Assembly: GCF_042657365.1 (NCBI RefSeq)
Contig: NZ_JBHSKT010000002.1
Span: 1-64,000 of the forward strand
Length of the DNA: 64,000 nt
From: Adhaeribacter_A terreus
Lineage (GTDB): Bacteria > Bacteroidota > Bacteroidia > Cytophagales > Hymenobacteraceae
Direction: 5' to 3'
The position numbers and the translations under genes were made by a program. Of the stretch, positions 43,343 to 50,416 are shown in pieces. The notes under the pieces were generated by a model. That model saw only the letters and a program-made list of their open reading frames with translations. It did not search any database and was not told where the DNA came from. How positions within the stretch are numbered: position 1 is the stretch's first letter; every line of letters begins with the position of its first letter.

Positions 43343-43834
43343 ATGGCTGAAAATTATACCATTCCTGCTGGCACCCATATTGGGCACGTGCATTTAAAAG
43401 TGGCGGATCTGCAGCGGGCGCTGGATTTTTACTGCGGTTTACTGGGCTTCGAACTCATAACCATGTATGGCGAACAGGCGGCATTTATTTCTGCGGGTGG
43501 CTACCATCATCATATTGGTTTAAATACCTGGTACAGCAAAGATGCGCCGCCAGCCCCCGTTCGTAGTGCCGGTCTTTTTCATACAGCTATTCTGTACCCA
43601 ACGCGTAAAGATCTGGCAACTATTTATAAGCGGTTAACAGATGCTCAATATCCGCTTACCGGTGCTTCAGATCACGGCGTTTCCGAAGCTTTGTACCTGA
43701 ATGATCCTGATCAGAATGGGGTGGAATTGTATTGGGACCGACCGCGGGAAGAATGGCCGAAAAATGCGGATGGCAGCATTGAGATGTACACCCACCATTT
43801 AGATCTGGATGGTTTATTGAAGGAATTGGCGTGA
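43343..43834 (+). CDS. VOC family (glyoxalase/dioxygenase-like) protein
   Basis: A 163-residue vicinal oxygen chelate protein: THIGHVHLKVADLQRALDFYCGLLGFEL begins module one, and HTAILYPTRKDLATIYKRL and HGVSEALYLNDPDQNGVELYWDRP complete module two with H and E ligands. The sequence resembles CatE-type extradiol dioxygenases. I chose the ATG at 43343; the ORF extends upstream to a TTG at 43238 through the 29-bp element, which lacks family similarity. The stop overlaps the crtW start (GTGA), so the genes are coupled. Confidence 0.85.
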   Translation: MAENYTIPAGTHIGHVHLKVADLQRALDFYCGLLGFELITMYGEQAAFISAGGYHHHIGLNTWYSKDAPPAPVRSAGLFHTAILYPTRKDLATIYKRLTDAQYPLTGASDHGVSEALYLNDPDQNGVELYWDRPREEWPKNADGSIEMYTHHLDLDGLLKELA

Positions 43835-44526
43835 ATTGGTTGAGGAGAAATACCGGGGTGTTTATTGCGTTTGCCATCGTGTTTTGCTGGTTTGCCTTGC
43901 TGACTTTTTTGCTGCAATTCCCTACCGTTTTTACCGAGCCTTGGCCGTACATTTTGCTGCTTTTGCAAACCCATTTATATACCGGCCTTTTCATAACCGC
44001 CCACGATGCCATGCATGGCGTAGCAGCTCCCGGAAATATAAAACTGAATACCGTTATCGGGTTTGTTTGTGCGCTGCTGTTTGCTTTTAACTGGTACCCA
44101 CGTTTATTGCCGAAGCACCATCAGCACCATCATTTTGTAGCTACCGAAAAAGATCCGGATTATCACGGTGGTAATTTCTGGGCATGGTATTTAAGTTTCC
44201 TGAAGCAGTATATTACCTGGCCGCAAATGCTGGCAATGGCACTCACCTTTAATATTCTGACGTATTTCTTTCCGCTGGAAAATGTGGTTTTGTACTGGAT
44301 GCTGCCGGCTGTTTTAGCTACATTCCAGTTATTTTATTTCGGCACGTACCAGCCACATAAAGGCGAGCATAACGCAGAAAACAAACACCGGTCTACTACC
44401 CTCAAACGGAATCATGTTTGGGCTTTTATAAGCTGCTATTTTTTCGGTTATCATTACGAACACCACGATAAACCTTTCCTGCCCTGGTGGAAATTGTATC
44501 AGGAGAAAGACCGGAGTTTTAAATGA
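43831..44526 (+). CDS. crtW: Beta-carotene ketolase (CrtW-type)
   Basis: A 231-residue fatty-acid-desaturase-fold enzyme with a GTG start overlapping the VOC stop by 4 nt. Histidine boxes typical of CrtW: HDAMHG near residue 52, HHQHHHF near 92, FGTYQPHKGEHN near 170, and FGYHYEHH near 210. It adds keto groups at C4/C4' of beta-ionone rings. Together with crtZ, canthaxanthin, adonixanthin or astaxanthin-type products are expected. A minus-strand copy of the 29-bp element lies in a hydrophobic helix. Confidence 0.9.
   Translation: MNWLRRNTGVFIAFAIVFCWFALLTFLLQFPTVFTEPWPYILLLLQTHLYTGLFITAHDAMHGVAAPGNIKLNTVIGFVCALLFAFNWYPRLLPKHHQHHHFVATEKDPDYHGGNFWAWYLSFLKQYITWPQMLAMALTFNILTYFFPLENVVLYWMLPAVLATFQLFYFGTYQPHKGEHNAENKHRSTTLKRNHVWAFISCYFFGYHYEHHDKPFLPWWKLYQEKDRSFK
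43903..43931 (-). repeat. 29-bp USS-like element
   Basis: Antisense inside crtW. Exact core AAAACGGTA and tail AAAAAGT. Confidence 0.78.
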
Positions 44527-44727
44527 GAGAATGAGTGAATTGGAGAATGAGTGAATGAGAGATTGTTTGAGTGAAGGAATTAGAGAATAAGAGAATGAAA
44601 GAATGGTTTTAAGAGTTTTTTTCAAAATTCCAGTTCATTAATTCCCTTCATTCTGAAATTATCAAATTCATTGATTTCTCAATTCCAAAATTCACTCATT
44701 CACTCTCTTATTCTCCAATTCCCACCC
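44524..44727. repeat. Low-complexity inverted repeat between convergent genes
   Basis: The left half consists of purine-rich words (GAGAATGAGTGAATTGG and variants), and the right half holds their inverted counterparts (CCAAAATTCACTCATTCACTC, TTATTCTCCAATTC). A long imperfect hairpin would form at the 3' ends of crtW and yfiT. Confidence 0.65.
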
Positions 44728-45282
44728 TCACCATTCCATTTTCGCGCGCATGTTTACAACCTGGGTGAGATGATGTTTTCCGTGCCAGGCGTATAAGTGG
44801 GCAGCCATATCCAGCGGGGTGGTACCAGATTCCGGATGATTAAAGGTGCGTTTCCACTGCTCCAGGGTAAGATTATCCATTAAAAGTACCCAACGTTGGT
44901 GCAGCGCATCCAGCAGATCCAAAGAAATTTCTACGTCTCCTTGAGCATCCGGCAGTTCAGCCCAGCGGGCTTCTTCGTAAGGTTTGATGGTTGGGTTTTC
45001 TTCGGTCAGAGCCAGTTTCATTCGGATATAGGCATTCATGTGGCTGTCGGCAAGGTGGTGGATGGTCTGACGCAAACTCCAGCCGCCGGGGCGGTAAGGC
45101 ATGTCAAGTTGTTCGTCGGAAAGTGTAACCACGGCAGCCCGCAACTCACCCGGCATTTCAGCAATAGAATCGATGGCTTGGCGCAAGCTGTTTTCAGTTA
45201 AAGGCTGGCTGCGATCATATTTGCCGATCGGGTAGCGTAATTTTTCCAGTTCTTCCGACGAGATATTTTCGGTGGTATTCAT
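44728..45282 (-). CDS. YfiT/DinB superfamily bacillithiol transferase-like protein
   Basis: A 184-residue four-helix metal-dependent protein. The start EELEKLRYPIGKYDRSQPLT is characteristic of YfiT. The metal ligands are in GGWSLRQTIHHLADSHMNAYIR and LYAWHGKHHLTQV (three histidines). YfiT-type enzymes are putative bacillithiol S-transferases or metal-dependent hydrolases; bacillithiol is made by some Bacteroidota. It is transcribed towards crtW. Confidence 0.88.
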   Translation of the reverse strand: MNTTENISSEELEKLRYPIGKYDRSQPLTENSLRQAIDSIAEMPGELRAAVVTLSDEQLDMPYRPGGWSLRQTIHHLADSHMNAYIRMKLALTEENPTIKPYEEARWAELPDAQGDVEISLDLLDALHQRWVLLMDNLTLEQWKRTFNHPESGTTPLDMAAHLYAWHGKHHLTQVVNMRAKMEW

Positions 45283-45328
45283 AGTTTCAGGAGTTAGGAT
45301 TAGCAGTTTGGAACAGGAGGGAAGTTAG

Positions 45329-45357
45329 GGTTTTTGCGCCTGAAATGATACCGTTTT
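45329..45357 (-). repeat. 29-bp USS-like element
   Basis: Upstream of yfiT. Exact core AAAACGGTA; tail AAAAACC. Confidence 0.82.
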
Positions 45358-45463
45358 CAGGAAAAATAAAGGAAGTATTACTCACTGCTCAATGCAAACA
45401 ATATTCCTTATAAACTTGTTCTGACGAATCAGCTTTTAAGTTCTTACTGATCTTTGACAGCCA

Positions 45464-45916
45464 TTAATTATAGGAACATCTGTTTGCTTCCGAAACCAGT
45501 TCATCGGCGGTATTTTTAGCGTCACGGGCATAAGCCTGGGCGTGCTGGATGTTTCCGGAACGATAGGCTTGTTTGGCGTAATTAACACCGTCATTTGCAA
45601 CGCGATAAGCCTTTTTGCAGCCGCATTTGTCCGCATATTTCCGGGCGTCTTCAAATTCCGAAATGGCTTCCCGTGCATTATCGCGGATATCTTCGAAGTT
45701 CTCAGCATGCTGAGAGCGTTTGGCATATTTATGCGCTTTTTCCGCAGATTTGGCACTTTTCGAACAATTATCCAGGCGAATGGCATCGGCAGAATTATCG
45801 CTTAAAACACGTTTAGACAGCAGTTTTGCTTTATCGGCTTCATTGGTTTCTTCCTCAGAACCAGCAGTGCAGGAAAACAAGAACAGGCTGCATAAAATTA
45901 GAAGTAAATTTTTCAT
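45464..45916 (-). CDS. Small helical lipoprotein, function unknown
   Basis: A 150-residue protein with a signal peptide and lipobox LFSC at about residue 16, then an acidic linker (AGSEEETNEADKA) and an all-helical body rich in Ala, Lys and Asp. Three heptad-like repeats are visible (SAKSAEKAHKYAKRS, AISEFEDARKYADKCGC, GVNYAKQAYRSGNIQHAQAYARDAKNTADEL). It probably sits in the outer or inner membrane facing the periplasm. No recognised family. Terminator of the upstream gene lies between. Confidence 0.7.
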   Translation of the reverse strand: MKNLLLILCSLFLFSCTAGSEEETNEADKAKLLSKRVLSDNSADAIRLDNCSKSAKSAEKAHKYAKRSQHAENFEDIRDNAREAISEFEDARKYADKCGCKKAYRVANDGVNYAKQAYRSGNIQHAQAYARDAKNTADELVSEANRCSYN

Positions 45917-45985
45917 ATGTATTGACGGTTAAAGCTGCTGCTTATTCTTTTACGTAGAATTGGGTACTATTAGCAACATCTGAAT

Positions 45986-46020
45986 AAAAAAGCCTCCGGA
46001 AGAAATTCCGGAGGCTTTTT
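45986..46020 (-). terminator. Terminator of the secreted HMA gene
   Basis: AGCCTCCGGA pairs with TCCGGAGGCT around a short loop, flanked by A and T runs; it lies about 20 nt past the stop on the minus strand and could act on both strands. Confidence 0.88.
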
Positions 46021-46040
46021 TATAAAACGGTTCAAAGAGA

Positions 46041-46391
46041 TTAATGCACACCTTTATCTTTTTTGCAGCAATCATCCAGCTTGTTATAAGCTTTTGCATC
46101 GGCGGTAAGCAGGTCGGCATCGTAACCCAGTTTGGTAACCGCTTCGCGCAGGGCATCTACATTATTTTTATCGGCGCGGTATTCTATGGTCAGCATTTGC
46201 GTAGCCACATCAAGGTTCACATTTTTCACGCCTTTCTCATAAGCCATGCCGCTTTCGATGGTTTTTTTGCACATGTTGCAAACCGAAGAAGTTTTGATCT
46301 TCACAGTTTCAGTCTTCTTGCCCTGAGCCTGAGCGCTCATACCAAAAAACAGTAGGGTAAAAGCGGTAAAAAGTACTTTAATGGTTTTCAT
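46041..46391 (-). CDS. Secreted heavy-metal-associated (HMA) domain protein
   Basis: A 116-residue protein with a signal peptide (1-22, ending SAQA) followed by one HMA domain: VKIKTSSVCNMCKKTIESGMAYEKGVKNVNLDVATQMLTIEYR with the CxxC metal site. The C-terminal tail DDCCKKDKGVH adds two Cys. It would bind copper or another soft metal in the periplasm and may feed the TonB receptor encoded upstream. The signal-peptide region overlaps an antisense 29-bp element. Confidence 0.87.
   Translation of the reverse strand: MKTIKVLFTAFTLLFFGMSAQAQGKKTETVKIKTSSVCNMCKKTIESGMAYEKGVKNVNLDVATQMLTIEYRADKNNVDALREAVTKLGYDADLLTADAKAYNKLDDCCKKDKGVH
46346..46374 (+). repeat. 29-bp USS-like element
   Basis: Antisense in the signal-peptide region of the HMA gene. 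Core AAAACAGTA (one change); tail AAAAAGT. Confidence 0.6.
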
Positions 46392-46399
46392 TTTTATAA

Positions 46400-46498
46400 T
46401 TATTAATGATGAATGACTGATTAATTTTTAATGATTAATGACTAATGATTAATTCTTTTAATCGTAAATCTAAGATCGTAAATCGTAAATAAATAAAC
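46400..46498. repeat. Short direct repeats upstream of the HMA gene
   Basis: Words of the type TTAATGATTAATGACTAATG and three ATCGTAAATC units follow each other. Similar TTAATGATTAAT words occur at 28690-28725 and 39350-39385. Confidence 0.6.
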
Positions 46499-46501
46499 GC
46501 A

Positions 46502-48712
46502 TTATTTCAGTTTGTAGCGCAAACCGGCGTAAACTACGCGGCCAACTACTGGGGCCCAAACCATGCTGGCATCGAAGCCGTGGCCGAAAGGTGTTTCAGG
46601 ATTCATGATCGGGTCTTTTTGCTTGAAATTCAACAGGTTTTCGCCGCCTACATAAATATCCCAATGCTTGAAGCTGCGCGTTACTTGGCTGTTCAACACC
46701 GAAAACGGTTCGGCAGTTCGGTTTTGCTCGTTTATCCCTGAATGATCTGCAACGGTTGGTAAAGAACGTTGTCCAAACCATTGGACCGTTGCATCAAAAC
46801 GCCATTTATCGAACGCAGTGGCGTAGCCGGCATTCACAAAAAAGCGGTTTTTAGGGTTCATCGGGCGGTCCAGCAACTTACCTTCGTAACTGCTTTTTAC
46901 ATCAAAATATTTGTAAGCGGCTTTCACGTCCAGACCCTTGGCTAATTCATATTGGATCTCCGCCTGGAAACTGCTGGAAAATGAACGGCCATCTAAATTG
47001 CTGAAAATTACGGTTCCCGGCACGCTATACATATCGGCCACTACCTGGTTTTGGAAAGTTGTATAATAGTAATCGGTAATGAAAGTGCCGTGTTTGCTAC
47101 CTAAATGAAAGTAGCGGGTGAAGCTGCCGCCCATGTTCCACGCCTTTTCCGGCTGCAATGCTTCCGTAAAAATAAATTTCCGTGAACTTACCAATGCACC
47201 ACTGTTTTCCGCGATCGGATTGGCCACTCTGAAACCTTTGCCGCCGGAAACCCGGAAAATGGTATTCGGATCCAGATCGTATTTTACGTGCAGGCGCGGG
47301 GTGAAAACGGTACCGTACAGGTTATGAAAATCGGTGCGGGCGCCGGCAACTACCGTTAAGTTATGCGCATTATTATAGGTGTATTCTGCAAACAAACCCG
47401 GAATATTTTCCTGCCGCTTCATCAGTGTATCTTCAAAGTTTTCGCGCAGGTTTTCGTGTCCGAAACTGGCGCCTAATTTATAGGTGTGGGCCGTGGTGCC
47501 AATGGCAGACTGGAAAATTAAACGCGCCAGCGCCGACTGTTGCTCACCGTCATAATTCCGGAAACCGTACTCAGAATCGAATTGGTGGTGGCTGCCTGAA
47601 AGAATTAAACCCAGGCTTTCGTATGGTTTGTTTTTGGCGGTAAGCGAAAGTTTGGTGTAGCCGGAAACGCGGTCTGTCAGGCTCTCGGTGCCGTAATTAC
47701 CGGATGCCGCGCCGCTGCCTTCTTCGTAAGAAGTTTGTCCACCAATGCGGTTTTCGCGCAAAACATTTAAGCCAACTTCGCTTACAAAACGGCCGGATTT
47801 GTATTTCCATTTGTTGTAAACGTTGTATTGTGTGCCGAGCGGCTGATCCATGAAACCATCGTCGTTTCTATCTACGCGGTTGTGGAGCTGTGCGGTGTGC
47901 AACATTAAAACGGTACTTAATTTTTCCGAAAAACTGTGGCCTACGTTCAGGTTCGCATCAAATTTTCCAAGGTCGTTGCCGTAGAGATTTACAAACACAC
48001 GGTCTGTTTTTTCAGGATCTTTCAGCTTCACGTTCACCTGCCCGGAAATCGATTCGTAGCCGTTCAGAATGGAGCCGGTGCCTTTAATAATATCAATGCT
48101 CTCAATGTAGGTTCCGGACAAATAATTGAGGCGGAAAGGCGTAGCCAAACCTCGTAAAGCAGGCACGTTATCGGTTGTCAAAAGCGTGTAAGCGCCGTCT
48201 AAACCCAGCATTTGAATTTGTTTTGCTCCAGAAACGGCATCAGTGGTGGAAACTTCTACACTGGCATTGGTTTCAAAACTTTCGGCCAGGTTGCAGCACG
48301 CCGATTTTTCGAGGTCACGGTTGGTAATGAGCTCGGTATGAATAGGCGTTTTCGCATCGAAGCGATCTTGTTTGGCGGTAATTTCCACTTCCTGCAAACT
48401 GCCGCTCGGTGCCAGATGAACCCGCAGAAAAAGCTCATCCGGTTTTACCAGAATAGTATCTGGTTTAAAGCCGATGAAGCTGACGATCAGTTTGTTAGTT
48501 TGAGTAGAAAAAGGTAACGTAAAACTTCCCTGTGCGTTTGTCAAGGTGCCGGAAGTGGTGCCGGCCCAAACCACGCTGGCGCCCGGTAAAGTTGCATTGT
48601 TCGTTTTATCGAAAACCTGTCCGTTTAAATTTTGGGCAAAAGCAGCGACGGGAAAAAACAGGGTTAAAAGCAAGCCGAAAAGGGTTTTCCGACTTTTTAA
48701 GGTAAAAATCAT
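46502..48712 (-). CDS. TonB-dependent receptor
   Basis: A 736-residue outer-membrane receptor. Signal peptide (1-26); carboxypeptidase-regulatory-like domain (about 27-110: LNGQVFDKTNNATLPGASVVWAGTTSGTLTNAQGSFTL); plug (about 115-235, with ESIDIIKGTGSILNGYESISGQVNV); then a 22-strand barrel. The flanking secreted HMA and HYC_CC_PP genes suggest a metal substrate, probably copper. The start ATG and first codons (MIFTLKS) lie in a 29-bp element; a further copy is antisense at 47907. Confidence 0.92.
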   Translation of the reverse strand: MIFTLKSRKTLFGLLLTLFFPVAAFAQNLNGQVFDKTNNATLPGASVVWAGTTSGTLTNAQGSFTLPFSTQTNKLIVSFIGFKPDTILVKPDELFLRVHLAPSGSLQEVEITAKQDRFDAKTPIHTELITNRDLEKSACCNLAESFETNASVEVSTTDAVSGAKQIQMLGLDGAYTLLTTDNVPALRGLATPFRLNYLSGTYIESIDIIKGTGSILNGYESISGQVNVKLKDPEKTDRVFVNLYGNDLGKFDANLNVGHSFSEKLSTVLMLHTAQLHNRVDRNDDGFMDQPLGTQYNVYNKWKYKSGRFVSEVGLNVLRENRIGGQTSYEEGSGAASGNYGTESLTDRVSGYTKLSLTAKNKPYESLGLILSGSHHQFDSEYGFRNYDGEQQSALARLIFQSAIGTTAHTYKLGASFGHENLRENFEDTLMKRQENIPGLFAEYTYNNAHNLTVVAGARTDFHNLYGTVFTPRLHVKYDLDPNTIFRVSGGKGFRVANPIAENSGALVSSRKFIFTEALQPEKAWNMGGSFTRYFHLGSKHGTFITDYYYTTFQNQVVADMYSVPGTVIFSNLDGRSFSSSFQAEIQYELAKGLDVKAAYKYFDVKSSYEGKLLDRPMNPKNRFFVNAGYATAFDKWRFDATVQWFGQRSLPTVADHSGINEQNRTAEPFSVLNSQVTRSFKHWDIYVGGENLLNFKQKDPIMNPETPFGHGFDASMVWAPVVGRVVYAGLRYKLK
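47907..47935 (+). repeat. 29-bp USS-like element
   Basis: Antisense inside the TonB receptor gene. Exact core AAAACGGTA and tail AAAAACT. Confidence 0.72.
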
Positions 48713-48720
48713 AGCGTTTT
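48692..48720 (-). repeat. 29-bp USS-like element containing the TonB receptor start codon
   Basis: Exact core AAAACGCTA and tail AAAAAGT. The ATG (48710-48712, minus strand) starts in the core. Confidence 0.88.
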
Positions 48721-48795
48721 CAAGTTTAAAATTCAGAAATAAACATGCAGCCGATCCGGTTTTTCCGGAAAAGCATTTTCATTCAGAATTTTAAA

Positions 48796-49215
48796 CTAAA
48801 CGCGCAGAATATGAAGGGAATACAGCAGGTTTTTGCCGTAAAGCGGCGGACTGGAATTGGCGTAGGTAAAAACTTCCTGCTGGGTAGCCAAAACGATAGG
48901 GAAAACCGGTGAAAAAGTCGTTGCCGGCGCGATCCAGACAAAAGCGAATTGCGTTAATTTCTGCTGCGCGGCCTGTTCCAGTTTGTGCTGGTCTAATTTA
49001 AATTCGCAGCATTTCTTTTTGGCAACCGGTTCGATTCCGGGTTTTTCGCAGTCAGTTTCGCCGTGTGCTTTGCAAGGGTCTTCCTTGTGTTCGTAGCTGA
49101 GCATCACCTTGCCGCTTATCAGGCAGATATGTTCGCTCACGGTCAGGCCTACGGAACCCAGAAGCACCGCGAGGCTAAGCCACAAACTAACCGATCTTTT
49201 TAGCAAGGTTTTCAT
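48796..49215 (-). CDS. HYC_CC_PP family protein
   Basis: A 139-residue exported or anchored protein with an N-terminal hydrophobic segment (about 9-27). It fits the Bacteroidota HYC_CC_PP family by its three named motifs: EHICLISGK (here H-I-C), KKCCEF near residue 69, and the C-terminal SSPPLYGKNLLYSLHIL. The Cys and His residues suggest metal binding. The gene lies upstream of the TonB receptor, probably in one transcription unit with it. Confidence 0.82.
   Translation of the reverse strand: MKTLLKRSVSLWLSLAVLLGSVGLTVSEHICLISGKVMLSYEHKEDPCKAHGETDCEKPGIEPVAKKKCCEFKLDQHKLEQAAQQKLTQFAFVWIAPATTFSPVFPIVLATQQEVFTYANSSPPLYGKNLLYSLHILRV
48890..48918 (+). repeat. 29-bp USS-like element
   Basis: Antisense inside the HYC_CC_PP gene. 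Core AAAACGATA (one change); tail AAAAAGT. Confidence 0.65.
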
Positions 49216-49220
49216 TTCTA

Positions 49221-49228
49221 CAAATATA
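49221..49228 (-). promoter_or_regulatory. -7 box of the HYC_CC_PP gene
   Basis: TATATTTG on the minus strand, 5 nt before the ATG, giving a nearly leaderless transcript. Confidence 0.5.
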
Positions 49229-49350
49229 CGAATTTTCCGTTGATTTATTTTACTGCTGGCTTTGCTATTGGTTTACGTTACAAAAGTAGTTCCGGGCGAT
49301 AGGATTGCGTTACAGATTTCGGAGATTGTTTTACAGAATTTCTTTGGTCT

Positions 49351-49993
49351 TTATTCTCTGGAAAGTAATCCAAAATTTAATGCTAAAGTAAGACCACTAT
49401 GCGTTGCTTTCGGAATAAAATGAAAAAATGTTCCTAAGGAAATGCCGCCGGAACGTAAGTCTTTTCCACCTATTATTTCGGCCTGAACGATAATGCCAGG
49501 TTTATTTTGAACTATGGTGTCATATGTAAGAAGCGCATTGTTACTAAAAAATGCGTTGCCGTATTCAAGGTGTACATTATCAGGTTGAAGGTGTCTGTTA
49601 TATGAAATTCCTGCTGTAGCCTGTAAAATTAGAAAGCTGTTAAGTTTTTTTTCTTTTACCTACACTTAAATAATAACAGTGTAATTCATGCAGTGGTTTT
49701 TGATTATCGAACCTGCCAAGATTCTTATACCTACTAAGATTATCAAAATAAGGAGTATAATTTAAGCCGCACCGGAAAAACGTGGTTTCGTTGAAAGACA
49801 AATTCAGATGACTGAAAAGCATTAATCCATGCTTTTCTAAATCAGGCGCAAAAGTTAAGGCCGGGCCGGCGCCAAAACCTAAGTACAACTGCTGAAGTTT
49901 TTTTTTCCTGTTTGCTACCGTTTCGATTTGAGATTGCACTGTAAAACTCAGCAGCAAAAGTGAAAGCAGGATAACCGAACGCAGTATTTTCAT
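49351..49993 (-). pseudogene. Outer-membrane barrel-like protein gene, frameshifted at an A8 run
   Basis: The first part (49993 down to 49640) encodes 117 residues: signal peptide (about 1-21), then YLGFGAGPALTFAPDLEKHG and NETTFFRCGLNYTPYFDNL, as in small barrel proteins, ending at a TAA. At an eight-A run (T run at 49645-49652) removal of one A opens a continuous frame (KKLNSFLILQATAGISYNRHL...GGISLGTFFHF...LTLALNFGLLSRE) to a TAA at 49351-49353. The span of 643 nt is 214 codons plus one base, so a single-base insertion explains it. It may be a real null allele, a phase-variable gene or a sequence error. Confidence 0.75.
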
Positions 49994-50087
49994 AGCCTGG
50001 CATTTTTGATTATAGAAGCATTTGATTTAAAATTTGTTACTGAAATATCAAATATTTTTTCCTCTGCTTTCAGCTTGCCCGCTTTCG

Positions 50088-50129
50088 CCACTTTCCCCAC
50101 ATCCGGATTTTTCCTCCACTTTGCCCCAC
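50088..50129 (-). promoter_or_regulatory. Distal GTGG box array (minus strand)
   Basis: GTGG words on the minus strand at 50126-50129, 50116-50119, 50097-50100 and 50088-50091 (spacings 10, 19 and 9). They resemble MraZ boxes. Confidence 0.45.
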
Positions 50130-50156
50130 TTTTTAAGCCGTTTTGCCTACCGTTTT
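50128..50156 (-). repeat. 29-bp USS-like element
   Basis: Intergenic, upstream of mraZ. Exact core AAAACGGTA and tail AAAAAGT. Confidence 0.88.
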
Positions 50157-50200
50157 CATTGTATTGTATTTAAGTAATTGTAATTCAGTTTAATACATTA

Positions 50201-50229
50201 AAAACGCTAGGCATTTTAGCATAAAAACT
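50201..50229 (+). repeat. 29-bp USS-like element
   Basis: Second copy upstream of mraZ, opposite orientation. Exact core AAAACGCTA and tail AAAAACT. Confidence 0.88.
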
Positions 50230-50272
50230 AAAAGCATTTGCCAGCAGATTTTACTAACTCGACCGGAAAAAA

Positions 50273-50319
50273 TGTGGATAACGTGGATAAGTGGGGTGGA
50301 TAACCGTAATTTATCCACA
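50273..50319. promoter_or_regulatory. Cluster of four DnaA-type boxes
   Basis: TGTGGATAA (50273-50281) and TTATCCACA (50311-50319) are perfect consensus boxes; CGTGGATAA (50282-50290) and GGTGGATAA (50295-50303) differ by one base. Three face one way and the last the other. The GTGG words also match MraZ boxes, so binding by either protein is possible. Confidence 0.6.
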
Positions 50320-50321
50320 AA

Positions 50322-50346
50322 GTGGGAAAAAGTGGGAAAAAGTGAT
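50322..50346 (+). promoter_or_regulatory. MraZ operator (GTGGG-N5 repeats)
   Basis: GTGGG at 50322, GTGGG at 50332 and GTGAT at 50342, each separated by AAAAA. This is the spacing of the direct repeats bound by MraZ upstream of its own gene. It ends 21 nt before the -7 box, so bound MraZ would cover the -33 region. Confidence 0.78.
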
Positions 50347-50367
50347 GCGTGGTTTTTAGCGATTGTG

Positions 50368-50375
50368 TACTTTTG
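50368..50375 (+). promoter_or_regulatory. -7 box of the mraZ promoter
   Basis: TACTTTTG matches TAnnTTTG, 41 nt before the mraZ ATG and just after the MraZ boxes. Confidence 0.6.
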
Positions 50376-50416
50376 TTTTGCCTCTTAAACTAAGGGGTGA
50401 AGTGTGTAGTAATGGT

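Larger units (their letters stand above)
49994..50416. other. Regulatory region upstream of the dcw cluster
   Basis: This 423-nt gap has two 29-bp elements, two sets of GTGG-type boxes, four DnaA-like boxes and the mraZ promoter, each listed separately. No ORF recognised. Confidence 0.7.

Noticed and set aside
47304..47332. Additional possible copy (AAAACGGTA, tail GAAAATC) antisense in the TonB receptor
   Set aside because: The core is exact but the tail is too poor to list; the same holds for a CAAAACCCTACCG stretch in murD near 58377.
50273..50346. Chromosomal replication origin
   Set aside because: Four DnaA-like boxes are suggestive, but there is no AT-rich unwinding region beyond background and no dnaA, dnaN or other origin-linked gene in the window; MraZ binding explains part of the boxes.
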